Shown here in pieces: positions 39,702-48,402 of a stretch of 64,000 nucleotides of DNA; within the stretch, counting starts at the first letter, position 1; each line of letters opens with the position of its first letter. The stretch comes from Deltaproteobacteria bacterium. Its GTDB lineage: Bacteria; Myxococcota_A; Polyangia; Polyangiales; Ga0077539. The notes below the pieces were generated by a model. That model had not been told where the DNA came from. It did not search any database and was given only the letters and a program-made list of their open reading frames with translations. The position numbers were made by a program, and so were the translations under genes. The DNA lies in the NCBI GenBank assembly GCA_016218725.1, contig JACRDB010000011.1, forward strand, positions 1 through 64,000, in the 5' to 3' direction.

Positions 39702-39730
39702 TTGAAATTACTGCTCTTTCTGGGAATTCT
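39702..39730 (+). promoter_or_regulatory. Candidate promoter of the lipoprotein at 39822
   Basis: TTGAAA (39702-39707), 17-base spacer and AATTCT (39725-39730) on the plus strand, inside an AT-rich patch. The overlapping hairpin at 39729-39747 could be an operator. Confidence 0.35.
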
Positions 39731-39821
39731 GGACATTCTCCGTCCAGTGACGTTTTGACAACTCCGGGGGTTGCGTTAGGGAGAGGGCCCTTGGACGCAG
39801 GAACCTTGTAGGGGCGATGTG

Positions 39822-41252
39822 ATGCGAGTGAACGCACGGATCTCGATGCTTGTGCTGGTGCTGGGAGGTTGTTCAGCGCGGGGGGGCTTCAACAACGCCC
39901 CGCCACCGGTGACCGACGCGGGCGGGGAGACCGCCACCATGGCGGACACGGAGACACCGGACACCGGGACGCCACCCGAGGACGGGACCCCGCTGCCGGA
40001 CAGCCCCCCTCCGCCCGACGGCCCTCCGCCGCCGGACACCGCGCCGCCGCCGGACACCGCGCCGCCGCCGGACGCGCCCATGGCGCGCTGCGGGGACATG
40101 CGCTGCGACATGGCCGCGGGGGAGACGTGCCGGTCCTGCGAGCGGGACTGCGGGCCCTGCGCGCCCATGTGCGGCGACGGGCGCTGCCAGGCCGAGGCCG
40201 GGGAGACCTGCGACAACTGCTCGCTGGACTGCACCTGCGCCCCGCGGTGCGGGGACGGGCGCTGCAACGGGACCGAGAGCTGCGCCACCTGCATGATGGA
40301 CTGCCCCTGCACGGACCCGTGCGCGGGGCGGACCGTCTGCGGAGCGTGCACCACCACCGCGGGCTGCGGCTTCTGCCGCGCCACCAACCGGTGCCTCCAG
40401 GGGGGCGCCGGGGGGTCCATGGACGGCACCTGCTCGGGCCCCAACTGGGTGGCGCCGGCGGGGGTGTGCGAGGCGCCGGACCCCTGCGGGGCGGTGACCT
40501 CCTGCGCAAGCTGCACCTCGTCCACGAGCTGCGGCTGGTGCCGCACGACCAACGCCTGCGTGCGGGGCACCTCCACCGGGGCCACGGACGGGACGTGCTC
40601 GGGCACCAACTGGGTGCACACCTCGGGCACCACCCGCACCTGCCCCACCCCCACCATGGGGAGCTACCGGGCGGAGCTCACGCCGGTGCCCTTCATCGAC
40701 GCCTGCACCGCCGTCGGGCGGGTGACCGTGCTGCCGTCGCTGGACGACTCGGCCACGCTGGTCCCGCTGCCCTTTCCGTTCATGTACTACGGGAGGAGCT
40801 TCACCATGGGCAGCATGGTGAACGTGGTCACCAACGGCTGGATCGGCCTCGGGGCCACCACCACGGACCCGTCCTACGGCTTTCCCATCCCGAGCGCCAC
40901 CGTGCCCAACGGCGTCATCGCCGCGCTGGAGGCGGACCTTGACACCCGCACCCAGGGCATCTGCGTCGCCACCACGGGCAGCGCCCCGGCGCGGCGCTTC
41001 GTGGTCGAGTGGGCGGGCGCCGGCGACCACGGCAGCACCACCACTTCAACCAATTTCACCTTCGAGATCGCCCTGAACGAGGGGTCCAACGTCATCGAGT
41101 ACAGCTACTCCTCCATGACCGGCGGCACCCGGACCTACTACGTCGGCCTCGAGAGCCACGACGGCGCCTCGGGCGTCGGAGGCTGCTCCGCCGGAGGCTT
41201 TTCCTGCCGTCCCACATCGGGAGCGGGTGTACGTTTTACACCTACAATGTAG
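39822..41252 (+). CDS. Cys-rich PSI-like lipoprotein with C-terminal nidogen-like domain
   Basis: 476 residues from the ATG at 39822. The signal ends in LGGC. The linker at about 30-85 is acidic and Pro-rich with PPPDTA repeats. Residues 88-170 hold three GDGRC-type cysteine modules and 170-280 two PSI-like modules (CGACTTTAGCGFC and CASCTSSTSCGWC). The C-terminal 190 residues are a beta domain with PFPFMYYG, NGWIGLG, RRFVVEW and FTFEIALNEGSN, a nidogen-like fold. That domain also ends the large protein at 44238. Likely a surface adhesin. Confidence 0.8.
   Translation: MRVNARISMLVLVLGGCSARGGFNNAPPPVTDAGGETATMADTETPDTGTPPEDGTPLPDSPPPPDGPPPPDTAPPPDTAPPPDAPMARCGDMRCDMAAGETCRSCERDCGPCAPMCGDGRCQAEAGETCDNCSLDCTCAPRCGDGRCNGTESCATCMMDCPCTDPCAGRTVCGACTTTAGCGFCRATNRCLQGGAGGSMDGTCSGPNWVAPAGVCEAPDPCGAVTSCASCTSSTSCGWCRTTNACVRGTSTGATDGTCSGTNWVHTSGTTRTCPTPTMGSYRAELTPVPFIDACTAVGRVTVLPSLDDSATLVPLPFPFMYYGRSFTMGSMVNVVTNGWIGLGATTTDPSYGFPIPSATVPNGVIAALEADLDTRTQGICVATTGSAPARRFVVEWAGAGDHGSTTTSTNFTFEIALNEGSNVIEYSYSSMTGGTRTYYVGLESHDGASGVGGCSAGGFSCRPTSGAGVRFTPTM
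40026..40076 (+). repeat. 18-bp tandem repeats encoding PPPDTA
   Basis: Two full units at 40026-40043 and 40044-40061 and a partial third encode PPPDTA in the lipoprotein linker. The units are in frame. Confidence 0.8.
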
Positions 41253-41285
41253 GTACTGACGCAGTGCGGGGGTGAACCGCCCCCG
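41240..41285 (+). terminator. Two stem-loops at the end of the PSI-like gene
   Basis: ACCTACA/TGTAGGT at 41240-41254 spans the stop codon, and CGGGGG/CCCCCG at 41267-41285 follows with a seven-base loop. There is no T-run, so an intrinsic terminator is only possible. Confidence 0.3.
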
Positions 41286-41330
41286 GGGCTGTGTTACGAA
41301 CCCTCGCCGGATGTGAGGGAGCGCCGCCCA

Positions 41331-42362
41331 ATGGTCCAAGCGTACATTTCCGGCACTGGTTTTCATGTCCCGCCGACGCGGGTGACCAACGACGACCTGC
41401 GGACCCGCTACGGGCTCGAGACCACCGACGAGTGGATCGTGCAGCGCACGGGCATCCGCGAGCGGCGCTTCGCCGAACCCGGGGTGACCACCTCGGACCT
41501 GGCGCTGCCGGCGGCCCGGGACGCGCTGGCGCGGGCGGGGCTCAAGCCCTCGGACCTGGACATGATCATCTTCGCGACGCTGTCCCCGGACCACTGCTTC
41601 CCGGGCGCGGGGGTGTACCTCCAGCGCAAGCTGTGTCTGGAGGGCACCGACGAGCCCCACTTCGTGCCCGCGCTGGACGTGCGCAACCAGTGCACGGGCT
41701 TCCTCTATGGCCTCGGGTGCGCGACCTCCATGGTGCGCTCCGGGGCGTGCCGTCACGTGCTCCTGGTGGGGGCCGAGACGCACTCTGCGGCGCTGGACCT
41801 CTCCAGCCGGGGGCGCCAGGTGGCGTCGCTCTTCGGCGACGGGGCGGGGGCCGTGGTGGTGAGCGCCACGGAGGAGGACCGCGGGGTGCGGGGCTGGTAC
41901 CTCGGCGCCGACGGGCGCCACGCGGACGTGCTGGCGCAGAAGATCTGGGACATCTCCAAGAGGCCCTTCATCCCGCAGGATGCCGACGGGTGGGGGCGCG
42001 TGGCGCCGGAGATGATGTGGGCCCAGATGGACGGCAAGGTGGTGTTCAAGAACGCCGTGGAGCGCATGCTCGGCGTGGTGATGCAGGCCTGCTGGTCCCA
42101 GGGCATCGGCCCGGCGGACATCGACCTCTGGGTGTTCCACCAGGCCAACCTCCGGATCAACCAGTACGTGGCCCAGCAGCTCGGGCTCCCGGAGGAGAAG
42201 TTCGTCCACAACATCGAGCGCTACGGCAACACCACCGCGGCGACGATCCCGATCCTCCTGGCGGAGTGCGAGCGGGACGGCAAGCTCAAGCGCGGGATGA
42301 AGGTCGCGATGGTGGCCTTCGGCTCAGGATTCACCTGGGGCGCGGCCATCGTAGACTGGTGA
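41331..42362 (+). CDS. fabH: Beta-ketoacyl-ACP synthase III
   Basis: 343 residues, ATG 41331 with GAGGGAG upstream; a GTG at 41313 is an alternative. The catalytic triad is intact: Cys121 (NQCTGF), His270 (VFHQANLR) and Asn300 (ERYGNTTAATIP). It condenses an acyl-CoA primer with malonyl-ACP, starting fatty-acid synthesis; the primer is not readable from sequence. It stands apart from other fab genes, so it may be a secondary FabH. The 3' end overlaps the convergent FG-GAP gene by 39 bases. Confidence 0.92.
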   Translation: MVQAYISGTGFHVPPTRVTNDDLRTRYGLETTDEWIVQRTGIRERRFAEPGVTTSDLALPAARDALARAGLKPSDLDMIIFATLSPDHCFPGAGVYLQRKLCLEGTDEPHFVPALDVRNQCTGFLYGLGCATSMVRSGACRHVLLVGAETHSAALDLSSRGRQVASLFGDGAGAVVVSATEEDRGVRGWYLGADGRHADVLAQKIWDISKRPFIPQDADGWGRVAPEMMWAQMDGKVVFKNAVERMLGVVMQACWSQGIGPADIDLWVFHQANLRINQYVAQQLGLPEEKFVHNIERYGNTTAATIPILLAECERDGKLKRGMKVAMVAFGSGFTWGAAIVDW

Positions 42363-44222
42363 CCTCCAGCGCAGGGCGAGCGCGCTGCCGAGCTCATCGC
42401 CGATGGTGCCTCGGAAGGTCACCCGGGGCGTAGCCATCACCGCCGAGCCGCCGAAGAATACGTACACGCTGCCGGGCCCGCTGCGCCCCGCGAAGGGCGC
42501 GAAGCGCGCCCCGAGGGTGAAGTCCCCGAAGCCGTCGCGGTTCACGTCCCCGGCGGAGGCCACGGCGTACCCGAGCTGGTCGCCGGTCATGCTGTTGCTG
42601 AAGGTCGCCGCGGCCACCGGCGCGGGCGCCGCGGCGCCGAGGAACAGGTACGCCCTCCCGGCGCTCATGCCCGCCACGCCGTTCTCCGGCGCGCCCACCA
42701 GCACGTCTCCGAAGCCGTCGTTGTTGACGTCCCCGGCGCCCGCCACGGAGAACCCGAGCTTCTCCCCGGAGGCGCCACGGAGTACCAGGTCCGCCGTGGC
42801 GTCCAGCGTGGCACCGCCGAAGTACACCGCCGCCATGCCCGTGTTTACGCTCGCCCCGGCGGCGTTGGGCCCGCCCACCACCACGTCGGCGTAGCCGTCG
42901 CCGTTGACGTCCCCGCACCCCGCCACCGAGGACCCGAAGGTGTCCCCGGCCGCCGCGCCGGGGAGGCTCAGGTCCGCGTTGGGGTCCATGGTGGGGCCCC
43001 CGAGGAAGACGTATGCTTGGCCGGAGTTCTCGCCGCCGCTGTCGTTCCTCGGGGCGCCCACGACCACGTCGGCGTAGCCGTCGCCGTTGACGTCCCCGGC
43101 GCCCGCCACGGAGAACCCGAGCTGGTCCCCGGCGGCCGCGAAGGTCAGGCTCACGTCCACGTCCGCGTCCGGCGTGGCGCCGCCGAGGTAGATCAGCACC
43201 CGGCCCGACAGGGGCCCCGTGCTGTTCACCTGCGGCGCCCCCACGGCCATGTCCGCGTAGCCGTCGCCGTTGACGTCCCCCACGATGGCCACGGAGCGCC
43301 CCGTGAGCGCGTTGGCGGCGATCCCAGGGATCTGCAGCGCGGGGCGCGTCCCCGGCGTGGGCGCGCCCGTGAACAGGAACACCCGCCCGCCGTCCTCGTT
43401 GCCAAGGTCGTTGTAGGGGGCGCCCACCAGCACGTCCGCGAAGCCGTCGCCGTTGACGTCCCCGGCCGCCGAGAGGCCCTGACCGAAGTACTCCCCGCGC
43501 GTGTCCCCGCTGTACGTCACGTCCGGGGTCCCGTCCATCATCGCCCCGCCGCGCGAGAGGTACACCCGGCTCGACGCCGCCGCTGAGAAGAGCACCTCCG
43601 AGTCCCCGTCACCGTCCACGTCCGCCGGGGCGTGGCCCACGGTGACCTCCCACACAGGCCCGGCCGGGCCGTCGCCAGTGGCGGTCACGGGCACCACCCG
43701 CCAGAAGCGCAGCCCCGCGGGCAGGTCCGTCGCGGGCGTGAGCGTGGTGCCCTCCGCGGTGGCCATGAACTCCACCGGCGCAAAGGCCCTGGTGGCCGCC
43801 ACCTCTACCCGGTACCGCGCCGCGCCGGTGAACGGCACCCACCGGAAGACCGGCCTGCGCGTCCTCACCGCCGCACCCGACCACGGCGCCAGCGGCCTCA
43901 CGGTGACCACCCTCGGCCCGTCCATGGGGATGTCGGGCGGTGTGGTGTCCCGTACGGCGGTGTCGGGCGGTGTGGTCTCGTCCGAGGGCACGTCCATGGC
44001 GGGGGCCGAGTCCCCGTCCGGGGTGCCGTCGGTGGCGTCCGCGGCGCCGTCCGCGGCGTCCAGGGGCGCGCTGTCCGGGGGGCCTGTGCGGTCCGGCGGG
44101 GAGAGCACCCGATCCCCCGAGGGGCCGCTGTCCAGGGAGTTGATGCCCGGGGGGCGGTCCTTGCCGCACGCGCCGAGGACGAGCCCCAGAGCCAGGAGCG
44201 CCCGGTGACGAGGTACGCGCAT
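42324..44222 (-). CDS. FG-GAP repeat lipoprotein
   Basis: 632 residues. The signal ends in lipobox LGAC. An acidic linker rich in Asp, Pro and Ala occupies about 25-105, then a fibronectin-like segment (TVRPLAPWSGAAVRTRRPVF). Seven repeats follow, each with a Ca-binding loop such as DVNGDGYADVVVGAP, forming an integrin-alpha-like beta-propeller. Near-identical DNA in the middle repeats suggests recent internal duplication. A surface binding role is likely. It is 15 bases after the large MopE-type gene, so the two are probably co-transcribed. Confidence 0.88.
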   Translation of the reverse strand: MRVPRHRALLALGLVLGACGKDRPPGINSLDSGPSGDRVLSPPDRTGPPDSAPLDAADGAADATDGTPDGDSAPAMDVPSDETTPPDTAVRDTTPPDIPMDGPRVVTVRPLAPWSGAAVRTRRPVFRWVPFTGAARYRVEVAATRAFAPVEFMATAEGTTLTPATDLPAGLRFWRVVPVTATGDGPAGPVWEVTVGHAPADVDGDGDSEVLFSAAASSRVYLSRGGAMMDGTPDVTYSGDTRGEYFGQGLSAAGDVNGDGFADVLVGAPYNDLGNEDGGRVFLFTGAPTPGTRPALQIPGIAANALTGRSVAIVGDVNGDGYADMAVGAPQVNSTGPLSGRVLIYLGGATPDADVDVSLTFAAAGDQLGFSVAGAGDVNGDGYADVVVGAPRNDSGGENSGQAYVFLGGPTMDPNADLSLPGAAAGDTFGSSVAGCGDVNGDGYADVVVGGPNAAGASVNTGMAAVYFGGATLDATADLVLRGASGEKLGFSVAGAGDVNNDGFGDVLVGAPENGVAGMSAGRAYLFLGAAAPAPVAAATFSNSMTGDQLGYAVASAGDVNRDGFGDFTLGARFAPFAGRSGPGSVYVFFGGSAVMATPRVTFRGTIGDELGSALALRWRSPVYDGRAPGES

Positions 44223-44237
44223 CGGGTGGCCCTCCCT

Positions 44238-47200
44238 CTACGGCGCCGGTGACGGGGAGAAGCGCAGGCGCGTGCCCGAGGACACCGCGGTGCACACGGC
44301 CCCGCCGCAGATGGCCACGGCGTCGGTGCCGTCCTGGTTCTCGACGCCGACGGTGGAGTCCATCAACGGCGCGGTGACGGTCTGGTACAGGAAGTCAATG
44401 GTGCTGCCCATTTCATTCAAGACGATCTCGAAGGTGAAGGGACCGCCGCCCGACAGGTAGCGCACGTTGGGCCACTCGACCACGAAGTGCCGGTCGGGCA
44501 TGGCCCCGGTGGTCACCACGCAGACGCCCTCGGGGCCGGTGATCAGGTCGTCCCAGAGCGCGGCCACCATGGCGTTGGGCGTGGCGGCGTTGGGGATCGG
44601 GACGTTGGAGTACGTCGCGTCCCGGATGCCGTTGAGCCCGATCCAGCCGTTGGAGGTGACGTTCACCATGGGCGCCGCGGGCGCCCCCCAGTACCGGAAC
44701 GTGAAGGGCAGCGGCACCAGGTCCGCCGCGTCGTCCACGCTCGGGAAGAAGCGCATCGCCCCCGGGGCCGAGCAGGCGTTCACGTAGGTGACCCCCGCGG
44801 GCGTCGGGGCCTGGGTGTACGTCGGCCGGCTGCCCGGTGCCATGGTGGACACCGTCACCGTCACGTTCGGCGGCACCGGCGAGGCCCGGGTCTCTCCCAG
44901 GATGAAATACGTCCCGGGCCCCTGGCGGCTCACCCGCTGGGTGATCCCCGCCCCGCCGAAGGCCGGCGAGGCAGTGCAGCTCCCGATGGCGCTCGTCCGG
45001 ACCCCGCACATCCCGTGGAGCGCCTGGAACATCTGCGCGCCGCTCGGGTTCGTGGTGGTGATCAGCACGTCCCGCTCCTCGGTGAGCGTGTAGCTCGCCG
45101 CCCAGTCGGTCCACATGGCCGCGGGCGTCGCCCCGGAGCCGCAGGGGGTCCCGTGGTCCGGCGTGTTGTCAAACGCCGCGATCGGGATCACCACCGCGGG
45201 CCCGTCGGGGCGCACCGCCACGGGCGTCCCGCAGGTGTCACCCATGAGCCTCACGCCCGGGTCGCTGGTGGTCACGATGAGCTGGATGGGGCCCGCGGGC
45301 GGCACCGTGCCGCTGGCCTCGCCCACCACGTAGTAGTCCCCGGCCATGAGCCCTCGGTAGCGCCGCGTGGCGGTGCCCCCGGTGGCCGCCACGCAGCCCC
45401 CGATGGGCGTGGCGCCCGCGCCGCAGGTGGCCTGGAGCTGCATGCGCGTGACGGTGCCCCCGCCCACCATGGTGAGCGTCACGTCCCGGGGCATCGCGAG
45501 GCGGAAATGGAAGACCCAGTCGGTCCAGTTGTCCAGCGGGCGCGTGCTCCCGCACGCGGTGCCATAGTCCGACGTGGTGTCAAAGCCACCCGACATGGCG
45601 ATGGTCCCCGGGGCGCCGTCCGGGGTGACGTCCACCCCGGGGCAGGTGTCGCCCGGGAGGCGCACCCCCGGGGCCGTGGTGGTCACCGCCACCTGCACCC
45701 CGGCGGGCGCAGGGTTTCCCTCCAGGACGATGTAGTAATCCCCCGCGGCCAGGCCACGGTACCGCCGCGTCACCGCCGCGGAGCCCGCCACGCAGGGCCC
45801 GATGGCCCCGCTCGCCCCGCCGGTCATGCACGAGCCCTGGAGCTGCATCCGGAGGGTGGTGGCCCCGCCGGTGTTCGTCGCCGTGACCGTCACGTCCCGC
45901 GGCATCGCGAGGCGGAAATGCAGCACCCAGTCGGTCCAGCCCTCCGGCCGCGTGGAGCTGCCGCAGACGGTGCCCACGTCCGCGTAGGCGTCAAAGCGCG
46001 AGGGGGTCACGGTCACCGGCGCCGTGTCCGGGGTGATGTCCTGCCCCGGGCAGGTGTCCCCCGGGAGGCGCATGCCGGGGTCCGTGAGCGTGGCCTGCAC
46101 GGTCACGTCGCGCCCGGTCTGCTGCTTCACGATCAGGAAGTAGTTCCCCGCCTCCAGGCCCCGGAGGACCAGCCGCGCGGGCGTGGTGAAGAACGACACC
46201 TGCGCGCAGCCGCGCGGGACCTCCGAGGTGCTCACCCCGCAGGGGGCCCGCTGGAGCGCAATGACCACCCGCTCGCCGGTGACCCCCGCCATGGGCGTGG
46301 CCGTGATGGTCACGTTCCGCGTACCAGTGAGCGTCAGCGGGAGCACCGCGTCCGGCGACGGGGCGCCGGTGTCACACGACAGCGAGTAGTCGCTGAAGAA
46401 GCCCGCGTAGGACACCGTGTGCGGCATCCCGTCGTTCAGGTTGAAGGGCGACGGGGTCCCCGCCACCGGGCAGAGGTCCAGCGCCGGGGGCGTGGTGGGC
46501 ATGCCCACCGTCAGCCGCAGCCGGAAGGGCCCCGGCGAGGTGCGCTGCACCAGCACGTACCAGGTCCCCGCGGCCAGCATCCGGAGCTGCAGCGACGGCG
46601 CCGTCGCCGGGAAGGTCGTCGCCCCGCGCCCGCAGCGCTCCTCGGTCATCACCGGGCACTGCCCCGCCAGCGCGATGGCCCCCGGGGTGCCGCTGCCCGT
46701 GTCGTCCGTCGCCAGCGCCACGGACTGCGGCGACGCGAGCCGGAACTGGAAGATCGCCGTGGGCCTGCCGGCCACCCCGCAGGAGATCATCGTGGAGGGC
46801 AGCCCCGTGGTGGAGCCGTTGGTGGTGTAGGTCCCGGGGCCCCCCACGGTGATCGCCGTGGCGGTCATGCAGCTCCCGTTGGCCGGGCGACACACCGTCG
46901 CGTCGGCGTAGTCCGCCAGGCCGTTGCAGTTGTTGTCCCGGCCGTCGTTGCAGACCTCCGCCGCGCCCGGGAACACCCTCGGGTCGCTGTCGTTGCAGTC
47001 CGTGCCGGGCATCCCCGTCGGCGTGCCGTCCGTCGTGCACGCTCGGTCCACGTAGCCGTCGCCGTCAAGGTCCCGCGGGGAGTGCACGCACCCCACCGCC
47101 ACGTCACAATTATCCAGGGTGCACGTGTTGCGGTCGTCGCAGTCAATCTGGTTGTCCGGCCTGACGGGCGTGCAGCCCGTCGCCGCCACGGCCCCGGGGG

Positions 47201-47597
47201 CGCTCGGGTCGCACTGCTCCAACCCGTTGCACGCGTTGCGGTCCCCGCACATCGTGTGGTCCGGCACCCTCGCGCAGCTCCGGGCCGCCTCGTCGCAGGA
47301 GTCCCGCGTGCAACTGTGGTTGTCGTTGCACGGGTCCGTCCCGGCCTGGCAGCGCCCCGCCGCGCAGCGCTCCGCCCCGTCGCAGTAGCGCCCGTTGTCG
47401 CACTGCTCGTCCGTGGTGCATGCCGCCCCGTCCCCCATCGGGGCGCTGTCGGTCATCCCCCCGGTGTCCGGTGGCGCCGAGTCCTCCAGGGCGTCCGCCC
47501 CGGAGTCCTCCGCCGGGAGCGACCGACCGCTGCACCCGAAGAAGGGCGCAAGAAATGCGAAGAGCGCAACGATTGCGTAGCTGCGACGGACCTGCAT
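44238..47597 (-). CDS. Large MopE-type repeat lipoprotein
   Basis: 1119 residues. The signal ends in FFGC. Residues 60-170 are Cys-rich (CxxxQCDNGRYCDGAERC). A MopE-type putative metal-binding motif lies at 199-226 (DCNDSDPRVFPGAAEVCNDG). About 240-950 consist of five beta repeats of about 135 residues. Repeats 3-5 contain WTDW, and repeats 3-4 also have HFRLAMPRDVT and RRYRGLxAGDYY. The last 165 residues are the nidogen-like domain shared with the protein at 39822. Likely an outer-surface adhesin or binding protein. Confidence 0.85.
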   Translation of the reverse strand: MQVRRSYAIVALFAFLAPFFGCSGRSLPAEDSGADALEDSAPPDTGGMTDSAPMGDGAACTTDEQCDNGRYCDGAERCAAGRCQAGTDPCNDNHSCTRDSCDEAARSCARVPDHTMCGDRNACNGLEQCDPSAPGAVAATGCTPVRPDNQIDCDDRNTCTLDNCDVAVGCVHSPRDLDGDGYVDRACTTDGTPTGMPGTDCNDSDPRVFPGAAEVCNDGRDNNCNGLADYADATVCRPANGSCMTATAITVGGPGTYTTNGSTTGLPSTMISCGVAGRPTAIFQFRLASPQSVALATDDTGSGTPGAIALAGQCPVMTEERCGRGATTFPATAPSLQLRMLAAGTWYVLVQRTSPGPFRLRLTVGMPTTPPALDLCPVAGTPSPFNLNDGMPHTVSYAGFFSDYSLSCDTGAPSPDAVLPLTLTGTRNVTITATPMAGVTGERVVIALQRAPCGVSTSEVPRGCAQVSFFTTPARLVLRGLEAGNYFLIVKQQTGRDVTVQATLTDPGMRLPGDTCPGQDITPDTAPVTVTPSRFDAYADVGTVCGSSTRPEGWTDWVLHFRLAMPRDVTVTATNTGGATTLRMQLQGSCMTGGASGAIGPCVAGSAAVTRRYRGLAAGDYYIVLEGNPAPAGVQVAVTTTAPGVRLPGDTCPGVDVTPDGAPGTIAMSGGFDTTSDYGTACGSTRPLDNWTDWVFHFRLAMPRDVTLTMVGGGTVTRMQLQATCGAGATPIGGCVAATGGTATRRYRGLMAGDYYVVGEASGTVPPAGPIQLIVTTSDPGVRLMGDTCGTPVAVRPDGPAVVIPIAAFDNTPDHGTPCGSGATPAAMWTDWAASYTLTEERDVLITTTNPSGAQMFQALHGMCGVRTSAIGSCTASPAFGGAGITQRVSRQGPGTYFILGETRASPVPPNVTVTVSTMAPGSRPTYTQAPTPAGVTYVNACSAPGAMRFFPSVDDAADLVPLPFTFRYWGAPAAPMVNVTSNGWIGLNGIRDATYSNVPIPNAATPNAMVAALWDDLITGPEGVCVVTTGAMPDRHFVVEWPNVRYLSGGGPFTFEIVLNEMGSTIDFLYQTVTAPLMDSTVGVENQDGTDAVAICGGAVCTAVSSGTRLRFSPSPAP

Positions 47598-47697
47598 GAA
47601 TGCCTGCCTTCAGGAGCCCAGGGAAGCCATCAAAGGGGGAGCCTACACCGGAATACCCCCGGACGGTACCCCGGCCCGGGACCGGCCGGGGACGTGC

Positions 47698-47703
47698 TAT
47701 ACT
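47698..47703 (+). promoter_or_regulatory. Candidate -10 box of the pilin-like gene
   Basis: TATACT lies 65 bases before the pilin ATG at 47769, in the divergent gap from the MopE-type gene. An ATG at 47711 follows by seven bases, but its frame runs into the pilin gene and shows no protein features. Confidence 0.35.
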
Positions 47704-47768
47704 GTGGGGGATGGCCGTGGGGCCCTCAGGCGGTCCCGGAGAGCCCCCACGGCGGGAGCGGTGCGCCC

Positions 47769-48386
47769 ATGTCCATGGATCGTCGGTCGGGTCACCTCCA
47801 GGAGGGCTTCACCCTGGTGGAGCTCATGATCGCCGTGGTGATCGTCGGGATCCTGTCCGCCGTGGCGATCCCTGCGTACTCCCGGTATCGCTACCGCGGC
47901 TGGGCCGTGGAGGCCACGGAGGTGCTGGCGCAGATCGCCCACGCGCAAGAGGGCTACCGGGCGGAGTACAGCCACTACGCGGACGTCTCCCACGACCAGG
48001 ACCTGTCGGGCAGCGGCGAGGGCACCGCCGGGGGCCTCCCCGGGGTCTGGTGGCCCACGCTGGGGGCGGCCACCAGCTCCAGCTCCGGGCGGGTGAACTT
48101 CTACACCTATGGGCCGGGCCTGCCCGCGGCCTGGAACCAGCTCGGGGTCCGGCCCAGGCAAATGGTGCGGTACTCCTTCCAGACCATCGCCGGCAACCCC
48201 GGGGTGGTCCCCGCCGTGGGCTCCCCCGGCGGCAGCCTCGGGTACACCTCCCTCCCGGATATCCAGCGGGGACCGTGGTAGTACGCCACCGCCGCCGGAG
48301 ACCTGGACGGCGACGGGATCTACGGCCGCTATGAGATCACCTCCCTGCGGCCCGGCATCAACATCATCGGCCAGGCCTACGAATAG
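47769..48386 (+). pseudogene. Type IV pilin-like gene interrupted by an in-frame TAG
   Basis: The ATG at 47769 (or 47775) opens a prepilin: short basic leader, cleavage site G/FTLVE, Glu5 of the mature protein and the hydrophobic helix LMIAVVIVGILSAVAIPAY. Translation stops at TAG 48279-48281 after 170 residues, ending QRGPW. In the same frame the next 34 codons read YATAAGDLDGDGIYGRYEIT and on to a normal stop at 48384-48386. The acidic DLDGDG block is typical of myxobacterial pilin-like C-termini. Tyr at the stop position would fit (TAC or TAT to TAG). A mutation, a sequencing error or read-through are all open. Confidence 0.8.
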
Positions 48387-48402
48387 GGATCACACACCCC
48401 CC

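Larger units (their letters stand above)
39369..39821. other. Divergent control region between actA and a PSI-like lipoprotein
   Basis: About 450 bases without a convincing gene; a frame at 39449-39736 has no ribosome site and looks spurious. The left end carries the actA promoter match. The region around 39690-39760 is clearly AT-richer and holds a promoter match for the rightward gene, the hairpin CTGGAC/GTCCAG at 39729-39747 (loop 7), and TTGACA at 39755-39760 with no good -10 box. Confidence 0.6.

Noticed and set aside
39449..39736. 95-codon leftward frame upstream of actA
   Set aside because: No ribosome-binding site, no domain resemblance, and it covers the divergent control region.
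42324..42362. 39-base overlap of fabH with the FG-GAP gene as a sign of a misannotated end
   Set aside because: Both C-termini look normal for their families; a convergent overlap is the simpler reading.
47711..47768. ATG seven bases after TATACT as a leader peptide or alternative start
   Set aside because: The frame runs through the pilin gene out of phase and encodes only low-complexity Pro/Gly/Arg residues.
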